A stretch of 64,000 nt of DNA from contig CAKJVC010000124.1 in NCBI GenBank assembly GCA_918026815.1, forward strand, positions 124,001-188,000, in the 5' to 3' direction. Within the stretch, counting starts at the first letter, position 1. Each line of letters begins with the position of its first letter. This stretch comes from Chalara sp. BL73 (taxonomy: Eukaryota; Ascomycota; Leotiomycetes; Helotiales). Position numbers and translations under genes: made by a program. Positions 45,003-56,321 of the stretch are shown here, in pieces. A model generated the notes under the pieces. It ran no database searches and was not told the DNA's origin. It was given only the letters and a program-made list of their open reading frames with translations.

Positions 45003-46181
45003 TTATCTGCGCTTATCTTGCTTTCTTTCGTCCTGGAAAGCAGCCTCCGCTACCCCATAGGCCGCGAGAGCCAAAGGAGCCGCAAGCCCACCAGTTAGTA
45101 CAGTGACCCCAGCTCCGACTCCACCGACGAAAATCCGCCCTGCCCACCTCCCCAGTTTGTTCTCCCTCTTTTGCTTTTCTATGTTTTGACGGCGATTCTG
45201 CTCCCCTCTATACGCGTCCATCTCCTTCTTGTAATTTTCCGCCGCCTCCTTCTTATCATTCTCATACTGAACCCGCAACATCTCCCTCTCCTTCTCCATC
45301 TTGTCCAAGTGTTCTTTGAGTGTTGCCTTCTCTGCCTCAAGTGCTCGCGCGGCCTCGAAATTTTGCTGCCTTAGGGCATCTTGGTATTCCTTTTCGACCT
45401 CCTTGAGATCGTGGGTATGAGCCTCTTTGGCTCGTTCGACGTCATCTTCGACTGCTCGACCGGCCTGCGTGAGATGAAGTGGCGTTTTGTCCTGTGCCCA
45501 TTCTTTAACAACCTGAGGTAGAAGCGTCTTGCCCTCACAGAGAGGACCAATAATCTGCATAACTGAAGCCGACGAGTCACCAAATCGCGCGTATTTAACG
45601 CCGCGATCGAACATGGGTTTCCACAGGTTCTGGCTCCCAATCAATTCTTTCTCTCGGTTTGCTGCAATAGTCGGGTCTTCCTTGGTCCACTTCGTGGTTA
45701 CAAATGTGCAGCGGGACATGTTTTTAGGACCAACTACTTTAGCGAACATATCGAGGTTCTTCTTTGCGCTGCCAGTGAGGCGTTCATGCGTGATTGGATG
45801 GAGATAAAGGATACCAGCGATATCCTCCCTCTGGGCATGTAGATCAGCCAGTTGTGTGCTGATGCGGCGAAGCATTTCACGGTCACTGATATTGGTATCA
45901 TTAAAGCCGGGGGTGTCGATGAAGTAGATGTTAGTTTGAGGGATTTGGTAGATCTGTGGTTCCGCCGTGCCTTATTTCGTTAGATTCATTCTGTTCAAGT
46001 ATGATTTCCAATACAGTTGAGAGAACATACAAGACTCAAGCCCATCACCCACAGTAGGATTGCAGCCAAAATCATCAGGGTTTACGGATTGTGCACCGGA
46101 TGTCTTGATAAAGGTGCTTTTCCCAACGCCTGTGCAGCCCATGATGGCGATGATAACTGGTTTCTCGGTGTTCGGCGCCAT
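45003..46181 (-). CDS. AIG1-like P-loop GTPase with C-terminal coiled coil and hydrophobic tail
   Basis: Exons 46181-46031 and 45970-45003, joined over a 60-nt intron, encode 372 residues. I start at MAPNTEKPVIIAIMG; the upstream in-frame Met at 46235 is less likely. G1 is GCTGVGKSTF (about residues 14-23). The intron falls just before TAEPQIYQI, and G3 is DTPGFND. Then GILYLHPITHERLTGSAKKN and CTFVTTKWTKED (G4-like) follow, as in fungal AIG1/septin-like GTPases of unknown role. Residues about 200-325 form a long charged coiled coil (RAKEAHTHDLKEVEKEYQDA). The end is glycine-rich and hydrophobic (IFVGGVGAGVTVLTGGLAAP), perhaps a membrane anchor. The fold parallels immune-associated GTPases of other eukaryotes, but its function here is unproven. 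Confidence 0.85.
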
Positions 46182-48098
46182 TGTCAAATAAAACTTTATA
46201 AATAGTACGTAGTTGTTATCCGCCGTGTTTTTCAAGACTCAAATATAGCCATTTCGAGGGACGGATTGACACATATTTATACCACTGAATATAGAGCTGA
46301 AGCTGGAGAATAACAGCAACGCAATAACGCCTCATAAATTCGACAAGCACGGCAGAGCAATGTTCTAGGTCAATGGGACCTGTGTCACGGTCAACTTTTT
46401 AGCGGCTTCAAATATCCTACGGGCTGATATGAGCCTATCATTATCATATATGAAAGTCAAATGTGTGATGCTTATATTGTCCTGATGTCTAGACTCTCTC
46501 CTGAGAAGTTGATCTGGAGCTTCTCCGCTCAATATGAGACAGATTAGACAAAGGGTGGTAGCACTCATCTGACTAAAGACTGTAGCTTAAAATGGAATCA
46601 CTTCACCCAGCTGTGGCCTCGTGGCTCAACTGATAAAGAAATCAATATTGAACGTGCGAAGCACTCGAGGCCGATTAAGATGTCGTGTTGAAGAAAATTG
46701 CCTCGCCGTCCAAATATGGCATATTTCAGCGATAAGCTGAAGATACCTAGCTGGGCGCGACGCAAGGTAGCCAATGGAATGTATGCTGGGTCGGGGTGTT
46801 GCATATGGTGGCGTTCCGGGGAACATGATCGAGCCATGTTTCAAGTTCTAGAACACAAGAAATGGCACCATTTTATTTCTAGCTAAATCATTCAAGTTTT
46901 AACACAGGACAAAGTTGTTTTTTTATTTTTTATTCTTATTTTTTATCTGAGCTGATGATTTGGCTCTCTTATAAATAGTTGGGCGAGCTATTAGACGGGA
47001 GCACACACTAGCCATGGATGCTGGAGCTGTGCGTGGCGATCGCATCTCTATCTGCCACGATAGTATTTGATTTGCTACCCCTGTAGATCCAAATATATAA
47101 AATGCCTTGCGGTAACCACATTCGTGTAGTCAGCCATGATTTTTTTTCAAACTAGGTGGCGTATCCAAACAAGATAGTGTGTCCGTATGCTTCTCACCAG
47201 GCACCCGGTTGCTGGTATCTATCGCCGGCTGCACTGCCAGTTCAGCCGCCTTCCATCCTCCCTGATGCAGCGATTGATGCCAAATTAGTTATGCTATTTA
47301 GAATGATGATTCGCTGCAGGAGAAGAAAGTTTGATCATAAGTTAATATCCTGTTGATTTTTGAAGCCACCTCTACGCCAAAGAACTGGGTAGATAAATGT
47401 GCCGGAGAAGCCAAGATGAAAGACTAAAGCGTCAAATCGGCAGGCACTCTCCTCAGTTTAGCCAGGCCTCCTTGACAGACGAAGTCCAACGGTTCGGCCC
47501 GTGATAAGCGAGCTCTTCTCGGCGTGCTCAGCATTTGGAGTATTTTATCAACAGAAACCATCTCTGGTGCTTTGGAAGGAAGGTAGAGCATAGTAGACTG
47601 AAGAAACAAAGCTGGAGTAATAGTAGTAGTAGAGCAATCGTTGAAAGGTAATTTTCCCTGATCAATTCACCTCTGTCCGGGACCTAGTCGCTAATCACAT
47701 TGCTACTTATGCCGAGGCTCTGAAATCCCACAAAATACCCTCTTTCGCGTCCTTATGGTTATGAACAACACCTGCTGACATTCTTCCGCCGTACGAAACG
47801 TACATGCAGCGTCGATATAATATAATTAAACATGTATCCACAACTTTACAGGAAAGATAGACGGGATACTCTCGATCACTGTATATTAATCTTTGGTGGG
47901 ACGACTCAGAAGATATAACCAAGCAGTTCTATTCCTGTGTATACCATGTGACAATTTAACATCTCCTTAAAAAGTAGGTGCTTTTCCCCCATACGCCAAA
48001 TCGCCAAACGCCTCCCAAGACCATTGCATTCCTGACCATCCAAACTCGAATCTTTGTACAACAAACGCTGCCTATTCCAGTTACTTTACAACCTTACA
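46182..48098. other. Intergenic, 1.9 kb, no supported gene
   Basis: Overlapping ORFs near 46,600-46,890 on both strands lack domains or clear starts. AT-rich at 46,910-46,960. Confidence 0.4.
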
Positions 48099-48873
48099 TT
48101 AGAAGCACTGGGCGCTGTCTCCGTTCACATAGACCCTGTTGTTCGCTACCACAACCATCTCCCCGTTCCTGCCCGAGTTGCTCGCGGTGTTATACATGGC
48201 CTCAACTACCCCACCCGCGACCGACTGGAAGTGTTTGACGACATCCGCCACCATCTTGTCAAATGCCGGTCGAATCTGCGCATCAATGGAATTCTTATCG
48301 GCGATGAACAGCTTGATCACAGGGCTGCGGCTCACATCTGCATGTGCGGCAACGCGAGTGTTGAACTTGGTGAGCTGTGCTTGGTAGCCCGATGGAGAGA
48401 TATGCGCGAGAATTTTACCACTGGTGGCGCTCGCGGACCCCCCGCCAAACATAACCACCCCGACGCAGCTTGAAAGGCCCATGGTCCAGGCTGTCCTCCC
48501 TCCTGCTACGTATTGCGAATCAGACATGTCGACATATGTCGTAGTCTGATCGACCAAGTCGGACGGGTACCAGCCTTGATAATCTGGTGCTCTTGCTGAG
48601 ATGCTTCTGCCGCCCTTCTTCTTCGTGGGTGGCTTGAGCTTGGGGTCGGTCTTTGGGCAGGCTGCTTTTCCGGCTTTTATATCGCTACATTTGTAGTTAG
48701 ATAAAAAGTTATAAGGGGGAACCAGTTGGGGCATACCATTTACAGAACTTGTTCGAGGCTTTGGCTAGTGCTCTTATGGCTAAACTTGGCGCTGTTGATG
48801 TCCCTGGTATGGCATCACAGAGTGCTGGGACTGCGAGGAGCAATCCAAACGCGATGCTGCTGAGGAATTTCAT
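48099..48873 (-). CDS. Small secreted protein, 240 aa, unknown function
   Basis: Exon 1 48873-48737 and exon 2 48684-48099, with a 52-nt GTATGC...TAG intron, give 240 residues. The signal peptide is MKFLSSIAFGLLLAVPALCD. The mature part has a Lys/Pro-rich stretch (PKLKPPTKKKGGRS), YVDMSDSQYVAGGRTAWTMG, SSCVGVVMFGGGSASATSG and a C-terminal domain ending GEMVVVANNRVYVNGDSAQC. Five Cys remain after the signal peptide. I do not recognise a catalytic motif. Size, secretion and a long C/A-rich leader after a TTATATA box (49,027-49,033) resemble fungal effector or wall-associated proteins, but that is only a resemblance. Confidence 0.75.
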
Positions 48874-50116
48874 TTTGAGGCTTGTCGAGAGTTGTTTATG
48901 ACTGAGAAAGGTACGCGTTCAAGGGCTGATCTGGTATGGAGGATGAATTGCGATTGTGTAGTGGAAGTTTTAGGTGTGATTGTTTATTGTAATTGTGATT
49001 TTGTGCTGCTGATACTGAGAGATTGCTATATAAGATGCTCATCGAGCTTTATACTTCCCCTCGGGATGTATAGCCTCTATTTGGAGAACCTATTCCCACA
49101 CAAGAACCACTCTTCATTCTGACGACCTCCTTGATCCTACACTTTTGCTCCAAATTTTTGAGAAGGACGGCTGAGCCCACTCCTCACGAAGTGCCATAAC
49201 ATATTGAGACATGCGGAAGTTTATTGAAATGTGGACCAGACAGCTACAAGCTAACCCAAGTTCTCGAGTAGGCGCAGACTGAGATTGATAATCTTGGCAA
49301 GTAGGAGATACAAGATATCTAGGTGAATTTTAAGGTGCATCCTCGCTGACTTTGAGGGAGTGTTCCCCCTTTCCGGCAAGATCCCTTTTCCCCTCCACTA
49401 TTAAGTAAATCCTTCTGTTTGGCGAACCAATCCAATAGAATGGTCTACACGCCAGGCAGTTCATCTGAACTGCCTCAAATGCGTGTGTTGAGCCTCTGGA
49501 AATGGATGATGTATGGATCCGGCTAAGATCCGAATTCCTAGAAGACGCCTGGAATATGCATGCTCGTGTAACTGGTGGCTTAACCGACAAATCACTCTAT
49601 ATTAGGGCCAAGGGTGGCTCGTGTGGTTCTTTCCAGAATCGATTTCTATTCCTACAGCACATCCTCGCTCATTTACACGATTGCAGCTTTCTGGAAGGGT
49701 CGCTTGTTTTGTTGCTGCGGTTAAGGTTACATAGTGCAAGCAGCCACATCCACTCCCTTGCCCCGGCGACCCCCACCAAACTTCCATTGCGTTCTTGAAC
49801 AGCGGCGAATCCTTTATTTAGAGGATCCTGGATACTTCCTCCTAGGAGCCAGGAAAATAAAGTAAAAGTATGTACTCACTCCTTCTATCCTGATCGTCAG
49901 ATGGGTCACGTGATCAGCATTTTTGGGTTTACCGGTTCCAAACGGGGAAGTGACTATCAATGAATTGGGTTTTGAGAACAGCTGTGCCTCAAAGCCTCAA
50001 GGCCAAGGCTTGCCTTTTATAGCTGGTGGGGGTATAGAAATATCACGACCTCCCATCAGGTTGTTAACTCGAAATAAAATCACATATTCAAAACTACATC
50101 CTGAATTTCGACCAAC
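48874..50116. other. Intergenic between divergent genes
   Basis: Holds promoters of the secreted protein (TATA-like box at 49,027-49,033, minus strand) and the ankyrin gene. ORFs at 49,330-49,798 are not convincing. Confidence 0.4.
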
Positions 50117-51467
50117 ATGGAGCATCCCCTTTCTTCACCTCAACAGCCGGCAGCAACGCCTACTGACTTTATTCCTCCATACGACACACACATAAGACGG
50201 TTTCCACTACCCGGAGAAAATCCAGAAGAACATACACCCTATCTCCTCCTTGTAGACGGCATCGACCAAACACGACATGCACCCCCGGTGTTCTCATCTC
50301 CGGAAAACAAAACCGTCCGTGAATTGGCAAATGCATGTTCATCAAGTAACCTCCCCCTCCTTCAATCTATCATCGCAGACTGGAAATCACAGACAATACC
50401 GGATCCGCCCCGTGGACCTCCTTCTTACGAGACATACGCCTTTGAGTCTGTGTTTTACCAAGCCATACGTGAAAACCAGGGAAGCGTCGTGAAGTACTTC
50501 CTTGATCAGGGGATTCAGATGTGTAAACTTGCAACTTATCAGGCAGTTAAATGTCGCTCTTCTTCCGCCGTGTGGGAGGCTTTTCTTGACCATGGACGGG
50601 ACGTCGCTTCCTTGGGTGAGACTTACACGGGCCGATCACTTCTTTGGTATGTTTTCGATCCCTCTCCATTAGTTTTACCAGTGGAGCTTCGCTATTAAGG
50701 GGATGCTAAGTGCGGTAGCGAGGTTTTGCAAGAGGGCGGCGACGAAGAGCTCGTGAAGTGGTTTCTGGAGCACGGCTCCGATCCAAATGCGCTTGTTGGA
50801 GGGGGAGTGTGGGGCGTGACTAATTTCATGTAAGTTTTCTCGTCTCGTTTCTAATTCCACCATACTTCGAGCATCAGATTGCGTATCTCTGACTGAACAA
50901 ACTATAGGTGGGCAGCGCGCCACAATTCTCTGCCAATTCTGAGGTTGATGCGGGAACACGGCGCAAAACCTGTGGCTGGTCTGCTTCCCTTCGCGGTTAG
51001 GAGGAGTGAGGCACGTCTGGAAGTCCTTGAGTTCCTCTTAGATATGGGAGCGCCGATTGATGGGAGGGAGTTTGAACATGATGCAAAGGCAGCTCTGCAT
51101 ATTTTTAACCAGGGATCAGCATTAAACATTGTTTGCGGGACAAAAGATAGTGATGAGGTACGAGTATTGAGTGTAAAACTTCTTTCATTACTGCAAACTC
51201 TAGTACGTTTCAGCTCCTGAGACGTGGAAATATGTTTCAAGAGTGGGAAGCCACTGGGGATTGTAGTTTGTGAGAAAATAAATTGAGAGAGAAACTAACA
51301 AGGGAACTTCAACACAGATAGTAGAGTTTCTGCTGGAGAGAGGAGCGAGCATTGACGTGCGCGGTTGGGAGGAAAAGACAGCACTGGAGATTGCGAGAAA
51401 TTTTGGAACGGAAAAAATGGTTAGGTTGATCGAAGCAGCCCGACAGCGGAAAGAGGGTTTAAGGTAG
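50117..51467 (+). CDS. Ankyrin-repeat protein, 346 aa
   Basis: Four exons, 50117-50646, 50719-50829, 50908-51157 and 51318-51467, join in frame. The first acceptor (after GCGGTAG at 50718) is the one I infer to keep the ankyrin frame. Other acceptors hit stops or break the repeat. After a Pro-rich start (MEHPLSSPQQPAATPTDFIP) come ankyrin-type helices: YQAIRENQGSVVKYFLDQGI, DEELVKWFLEHGSDPNAL, LEVLEFLLDMGAPIDGRE and IVEFLLERGASIDVRGWEEK, then TALEIARNFGTEKMVRLIE. Four or five degenerate repeats, no other domain, no signal peptide. Such proteins are protein-binding scaffolds, often rapidly evolving in ascomycetes. The function is unknown. Confidence 0.75.
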
Positions 51468-53068
51468 AGGAATATCGAGCTATAGCTTTTCCTATGATGG
51501 GATTAGGTTAGCACATTGAAATCGCGTATGAGAATAGAATCAGATTCGGGGGGATTTGAAAGCATCGTCTCAAGCAGCAATTATATCAGTTCGATCTAGC
51601 GAGTCAGCAAGTTGAATATAACTCAAAGATATAAGTTATCACTTTTTGATATGCCTCTTAGTCATCTTCTGCCCTCCGACGTACAAATCTTCACAAGTAT
51701 CATATACTGAATCTAATGTACAGAGGGTAATCAGAGCGCTAGCCCTCTCTATAGAACCATGTATACTTTAAAATAGCTCCACTTTAAGCCCTGGGATTAA
51801 CTTGTAGTGCTAACTGAAATTAAATATTCGTCGAAGAGGTTAAACCTGGGGCATCCTTTGAAGAAGATGTGTAGCGGAGCAATATTATAGACCTTATGAC
51901 TCAGGATTATGGGTACCAATCTATATTGATAAAAGTTTACATATGCATATCGAAAAGGGCAATTATTTTCTTTCCCATCTCCAGATTATTCACCTTTTAG
52001 ATGCTAACAAGTTTCAGGTGAAAAGACCCTATCTCTCGTAGTAATAACCCGCGATAATAATAACGGTGTATTCATGCAGTGAATACATACATCTTTTGCT
52101 TCAAAGATAGAAATGTATGCCTTTTGAGAGCAAATAGAGGGCTCAATGAAAGGATATAAAAGGCCCTTGCTCTTTGCTCTGGAGGTCCAGAATTAGCTAG
52201 TCGCAAACACAATAATCATGTGGCTAACGCAGCATGCACCTAAGAATTTCATCCTATCACACAAAAGGCGTTGAAATTTCGCAGGTCTGTATGCTAGTAT
52301 AACATGCTTTTGGGACAACTATCTGCTATGTTCCACAGTGTATTTTATGCAAACTGAGAACCCTTCTGCACATGGGTTGTTGTCAAGGTATTCATTATTG
52401 TCAGTGTTTTTATAACATGCTGGTCAGTGTCTAACAATAAATTGAAGCTCCTTCGTATTATTAGTTAAACTTTTCTCTCTCTTATGCTTTGCATTAGGTT
52501 AGGGAGCTTGTCGCTCTTGCTTGAGTGCTAACCATCCTCGGATTAGCCAGTTACTTGAACAGCCTAGGTAGGCAACCTGTCTTTCCCGTTATGTGATCCA
52601 CCATCTGTTTCTTAGCTCACCATACCCGAACTGACCCACCGCTTACTCACACCGGATTCGTCAGGCTTTGGCAACAATTTCTGAGTATCTAAATAAGTTT
52701 CTAGGGACCACAAATTAGAGAGTTACCAAAATAGATCATTGATAGACCAGTCTGCTTCTTCGTCCACAATATGAGTTAATTGACAGCAATCGCCATACAG
52801 CAATAGGACTATGTCTTATTGGAGCTGCCATGCTCTGTTTCTTCATTATATTCTACCTCTTCAAAAGAATGCTCTCTATATAGGAATTACTCGTACCAAT
52901 ATTCATTATTACTCCTCTCCACATTGCGGGGCATTCGCGTAATGGGTGACACCGAGAAATAGCACTAAATTCTTAATACAGAGTCTTCATTACACTTCCG
53001 AGCGTGCTCTCATCAGCCACTGTTCAGGTGCTTTAAAACTCATCGAGTGCCGCAATCGATGGAACCCC
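51468..53068. other. Intergenic, 1.6 kb between convergent genes
   Basis: Moderately AT-rich. I saw no gene, repeat or RNA. Confidence 0.4.
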
Positions 53069-54229
53069 CTACTCCACAAAACCAACCTCCGGGTAGCACC
53101 CGTTCGGGTTCTTCACAACCGAGTTCTTACCCTTGAGAACGAAATCATAAAAGGCTCCCACAAACTTCGTCACAATATCAAAGCCTCGTTTCCCATCCAA
53201 CGATCCCACCATTCCCTCAACAGCCGCCGGTATATCGCCGCCATTTCCCAAGCCAAGGAGATGAACAAGGAGCGGCAAATCAGAGAACGTGTAGTGTTGC
53301 GAGCCCTTCAGGCTCAATTCCCGTTTCCAACCTCTAAGATGCTTCCAAACATAAGCCCAGGTAGGATCTGATGTTTGGTTGTGGCCAGTGTGGGCAAAGA
53401 GAAGGAATGGACGACTGATATCTTTCTGTATGTAGCCTGGACCAAAGAAACCTCCATCGAGATTGATGCCACCAGCGATCCGTTGATCTTTGATCATTGC
53501 GGCTGCAGAGGTAGCGCCTCCCAGACTGTGGCCGAACATTCCGACCTGATTGGGTTTGAACCGAACACCAGGAATCAAAGTGCGCGAGACAGATTCCTTG
53601 CTGAGCTCGTCCAAGACGAAGATTGCGTCATCGCGGCGCGTAGCAACAGCTAATGTAAGCTTCGGGTCCTGTAGAAGGACGGTGTAGTTGTCCGAATCGA
53701 TAAAGCTTGTGGCATATACAAGCGTCCCATCTGAAAATTCAACGATATCAGCATCATAAGGGTGGTCGATAGTGATAACGATGTAGCCAGAACTTGCGAC
53801 GGCCTGGGCTATAGCATTGTAGTAATGACGTGTCGTGCCTTGGCCGGGCGAGAACAGTAACAGAGGAAATTCGGTCGTGCGCCGAGACTGCGTCGAGTTA
53901 CAGAGTTGAAGCTCGAAACTCCCAAATATTCCGCTGGGAAGTCCATACTCAGAGAGTTTGCTGTCTTCAAAGGCTGCAGTCGCGGGAGCCATGTAAGGTT
54001 GAGTAGTCATTTTGCATTGCGATCGCAAGACTGGATAGAAAGCGGAGACCATGATGGCTCGCCTCTGAGAGGTGGGTGCAAATGGATCTTGACGCTTCTG
54101 GTCGACCATTTTTGAGATTGTGAGGCCGACTCCATAGGGACCTGATGGCTCTGGAATGAGAATCGAGCCAGCGGCAATGGCCGAAATTGCCAATGCCTCA
54201 AGGAGGACTCGGAAACCGTGGATTTGCAT
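53069..54229 (-). CDS. Secreted alpha/beta hydrolase, PAF-acetylhydrolase-like
   Basis: A single exon of 386 residues with signal peptide (MQIHGFRVLLEALAISAIAA). The alpha/beta hydrolase core includes FPLLLFSPGQGTTRHYYNAI (oxyanion region) and GYIVITIDHPYDADIVEF. The nucleophile elbow is GHSLGGA with Ser235, then NLDGGFFG with Asp258, and SQHYTFSD with His312. The Asp-His spacing and IDHPYDA are typical of fungal PAF-AH/lipase-like esterases that cleave short acyl groups from phospholipids or similar esters outside the cell. All three catalytic residues are present. The gene is transcribed divergently from the Zn2Cys6 regulator at 54,850, 620 bp away, which makes shared regulation plausible. 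Confidence 0.85.
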   Translation of the reverse strand: MQIHGFRVLLEALAISAIAAGSILIPEPSGPYGVGLTISKMVDQKRQDPFAPTSQRRAIMVSAFYPVLRSQCKMTTQPYMAPATAAFEDSKLSEYGLPSGIFGSFELQLCNSTQSRRTTEFPLLLFSPGQGTTRHYYNAIAQAVASSGYIVITIDHPYDADIVEFSDGTLVYATSFIDSDNYTVLLQDPKLTLAVATRRDDAIFVLDELSKESVSRTLIPGVRFKPNQVGMFGHSLGGATSAAAMIKDQRIAGGINLDGGFFGPGYIQKDISRPFLLFAHTGHNQTSDPTWAYVWKHLRGWKRELSLKGSQHYTFSDLPLLVHLLGLGNGGDIPAAVEGMVGSLDGKRGFDIVTKFVGAFYDFVLKGKNSVVKNPNGCYPEVGFVE

Positions 54230-54308
54230 ATTTTGTTTGCTGTCTTAAGAATCTGATGATGATGGGATCGAGGATGAAGAGATTTGAACATTGGCGAGGA
54301 TATTCTTT

Positions 54309-54316
54309 ATTTTATA
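54309..54316 (-). promoter_or_regulatory. TATA box of the secreted hydrolase gene
   Basis: TATAAAAT on the minus strand, 80 bp upstream of ATG 54229, in the region shared with the divergent regulator. Confidence 0.45.
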
Positions 54317-54849
54317 GGTTATGTAGTCAATGCAGTAGGCTTAAATTACAAAGCTATCTCGAGTCAAGCTACGGTAGCATTTCAACGTAAGATTCAAATT
54401 TGTAACAAAAAGAAATGAGTAGCAATAAGTCTGATACTCAGCTTCGCTCAAACGTTTCCTGTATAAGCTAGCTTATGTGTCCTTGGCTCAGCCATCCTCG
54501 TTGGAATAGGTGATTTTTAGCCTCAATGCTAAGATCAACTCAACCCCAAGTGCCCTGAGCTTATATTGGGGCATAGTCACAAGCCTTACAAGACTATACA
54601 TGCCGCTGTGGACTGATGGTAGTAACCTACTGTGTTGCCATTGGTGGGGAAGGAAATGTACGCTAGCTCGAATGCTTCCATTTAGGGCTTGGCGTATCTT
54701 GGCGAGCCCACAGTCAGGTGGGACGAGCGGGTCATCGTCGACATGAACTTAATCCGGCCTCCCCGCCATGTAGACGCGTTCAATTATTCCTCTTTTCGGA
54801 TTGGAAATTCTCTCCATCATGTATCGTCTTATTTCAAGCAACTTTCGCG
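54317..54849. other. Divergent promoter region, hydrolase and Zn2Cys6 gene
   Basis: No gene; the ORFs here are short. Both genes start away from this stretch. Confidence 0.4.
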
Positions 54850-56321
54850 ATGGACGCAAAGGATCTAGTTCCAAAGAAGGGAACTGCTAAAACTCTTGGA
54901 CCGCTTGACAAACGGAAAAAGAAGACTCGGTGCAAGGCATGTGCGCAACGTCGTATCAAGGTAAGGCTGCAGGAACCCTTCTGCAATGCGAATCTTCAAT
55001 AGCGCAACAACTCACAAGACCATAGTGCCAGGGAGGTTTCCCTTGTCAATTCTGCCGTCAGAACAAACGGTTATGCGTCCCTCCATCACCACAGAACGAC
55101 TCGACCATAGTCTTCATCAATCAGACACATGGCTCGCAACTCCCATACAAGCCCAAACAGGAATCACAGGCTATCTCTACGTTGCTTTCGCTACCGCCTA
55201 AAATCAAATCAGATACTGTAACGCAACTCACCAGGCATTTCTTCACTGGTTTTCTGGACACTAATGACTTCACTGACAACCAAATTATGTCCGAACGTAT
55301 CTCATCGCTCTACCAAAGTTCTCGAAGTCTCTATCATGCTTTGATTTCAATTGCCGCCCTTGATGCTTCGAAGCACGCAGCTGGATGGTCAACTAGAGAA
55401 GTGAAAGCGGTAGAGCTAGCGGCTTTCAACTCATACCATATATCCATGGTTGCGCTGAGTATTGATCTAAAAGAAGATCGTCTCATTACCAATGACGCGT
55501 GTCTCTGGAGCACGTTTCTTCTGAGCATATTTGAGCTTATGTATGACGCCACTGGCGATGGTTGGGTGCAGCATTTTCTCTATGGGACGTCAAGAGTCTT
55601 ACAAGTGCGCGGTCCTCAAAATTGCCGCTGCGGACACGGGCGGAGTCTATTTCTAAGTATGCGGGTCTTTGAGATATGTAGATCGGCAATTTATGTTGAG
55701 CCAACATTCTTGGCAGACCCTGAATGGCTGCAATTATTGTCTGAGATTCGGGATGAGAATCCGGTGATATGGCATCCCAAAGAAGCGTTGCTGGATATTA
55801 TGACAAGTGTTGTTGCTCTGAGTCATAAGGCTCACGTATTAGACCAGGCTAGTCGAGCTGCGTCGCAAGATGCTCTCCTCAGTCTCGTTACAGTGGGCAA
55901 TCTACTGCAAGCTGATCTGTATCGATGGTCTTCCATTGCGTCTAGCCTCGATCTGGGAAACCCGCTTATTGACAGCCAAATCCTTATCGCTCGGATATAC
56001 TATCACGCCACAAGCATATTTCTTTCCGGTATCTTCGATTATCGGCCCTACTATTCCTCCCTCCAGGTTCAGACACCATCGCTTTCTCAATCAGAGATCG
56101 ATGTACACGTTGATGGCATTTTGGGTCTGGCTTCTCTGGCTCTAAGCAGCACATATCTGTCAGGAGTTCTATTCTTCTATCCCCTGCGAGTTGCTGGTGC
56201 AAGAGTCCAGAGCGATAATGACAAGCAAAGTTTATTACGCATGTTGGAAAGGATAACCAGTAGGAACTTCGTTGTGGCAGGTGCATTTGTAGCTGACTTG
56301 GAGAAACTGTGGGCGTCCTGA
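54850..56321 (+). CDS. Zn2Cys6 binuclear-cluster transcription factor
   Basis: Exon 1 54850-54960, a 65-nt GTAAGG...TAG intron, and exon 2 55026-56321 encode 468 residues. The DNA-binding motif is split by the intron exactly after RRIK. The six cysteines are 28, 31, 38, 44, 47 and 54 (spacing 2-6-5-2-6), with basic residues KRKKKTRCKAC and CQFCRQNKRLC. From about residue 90 follows the fungal-specific regulatory region (HFFTGFLDTNDFTDNQIMSE, LYHALISIAALDASKHAAGW, FLLSIFELMYDATGDGWVQH), which is all-helical and ligand- or partner-binding in this family. It acts in the nucleus as a pathway activator or repressor. The best candidate target is the divergent hydrolase next door, but no binding site was tested. 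Confidence 0.88.
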
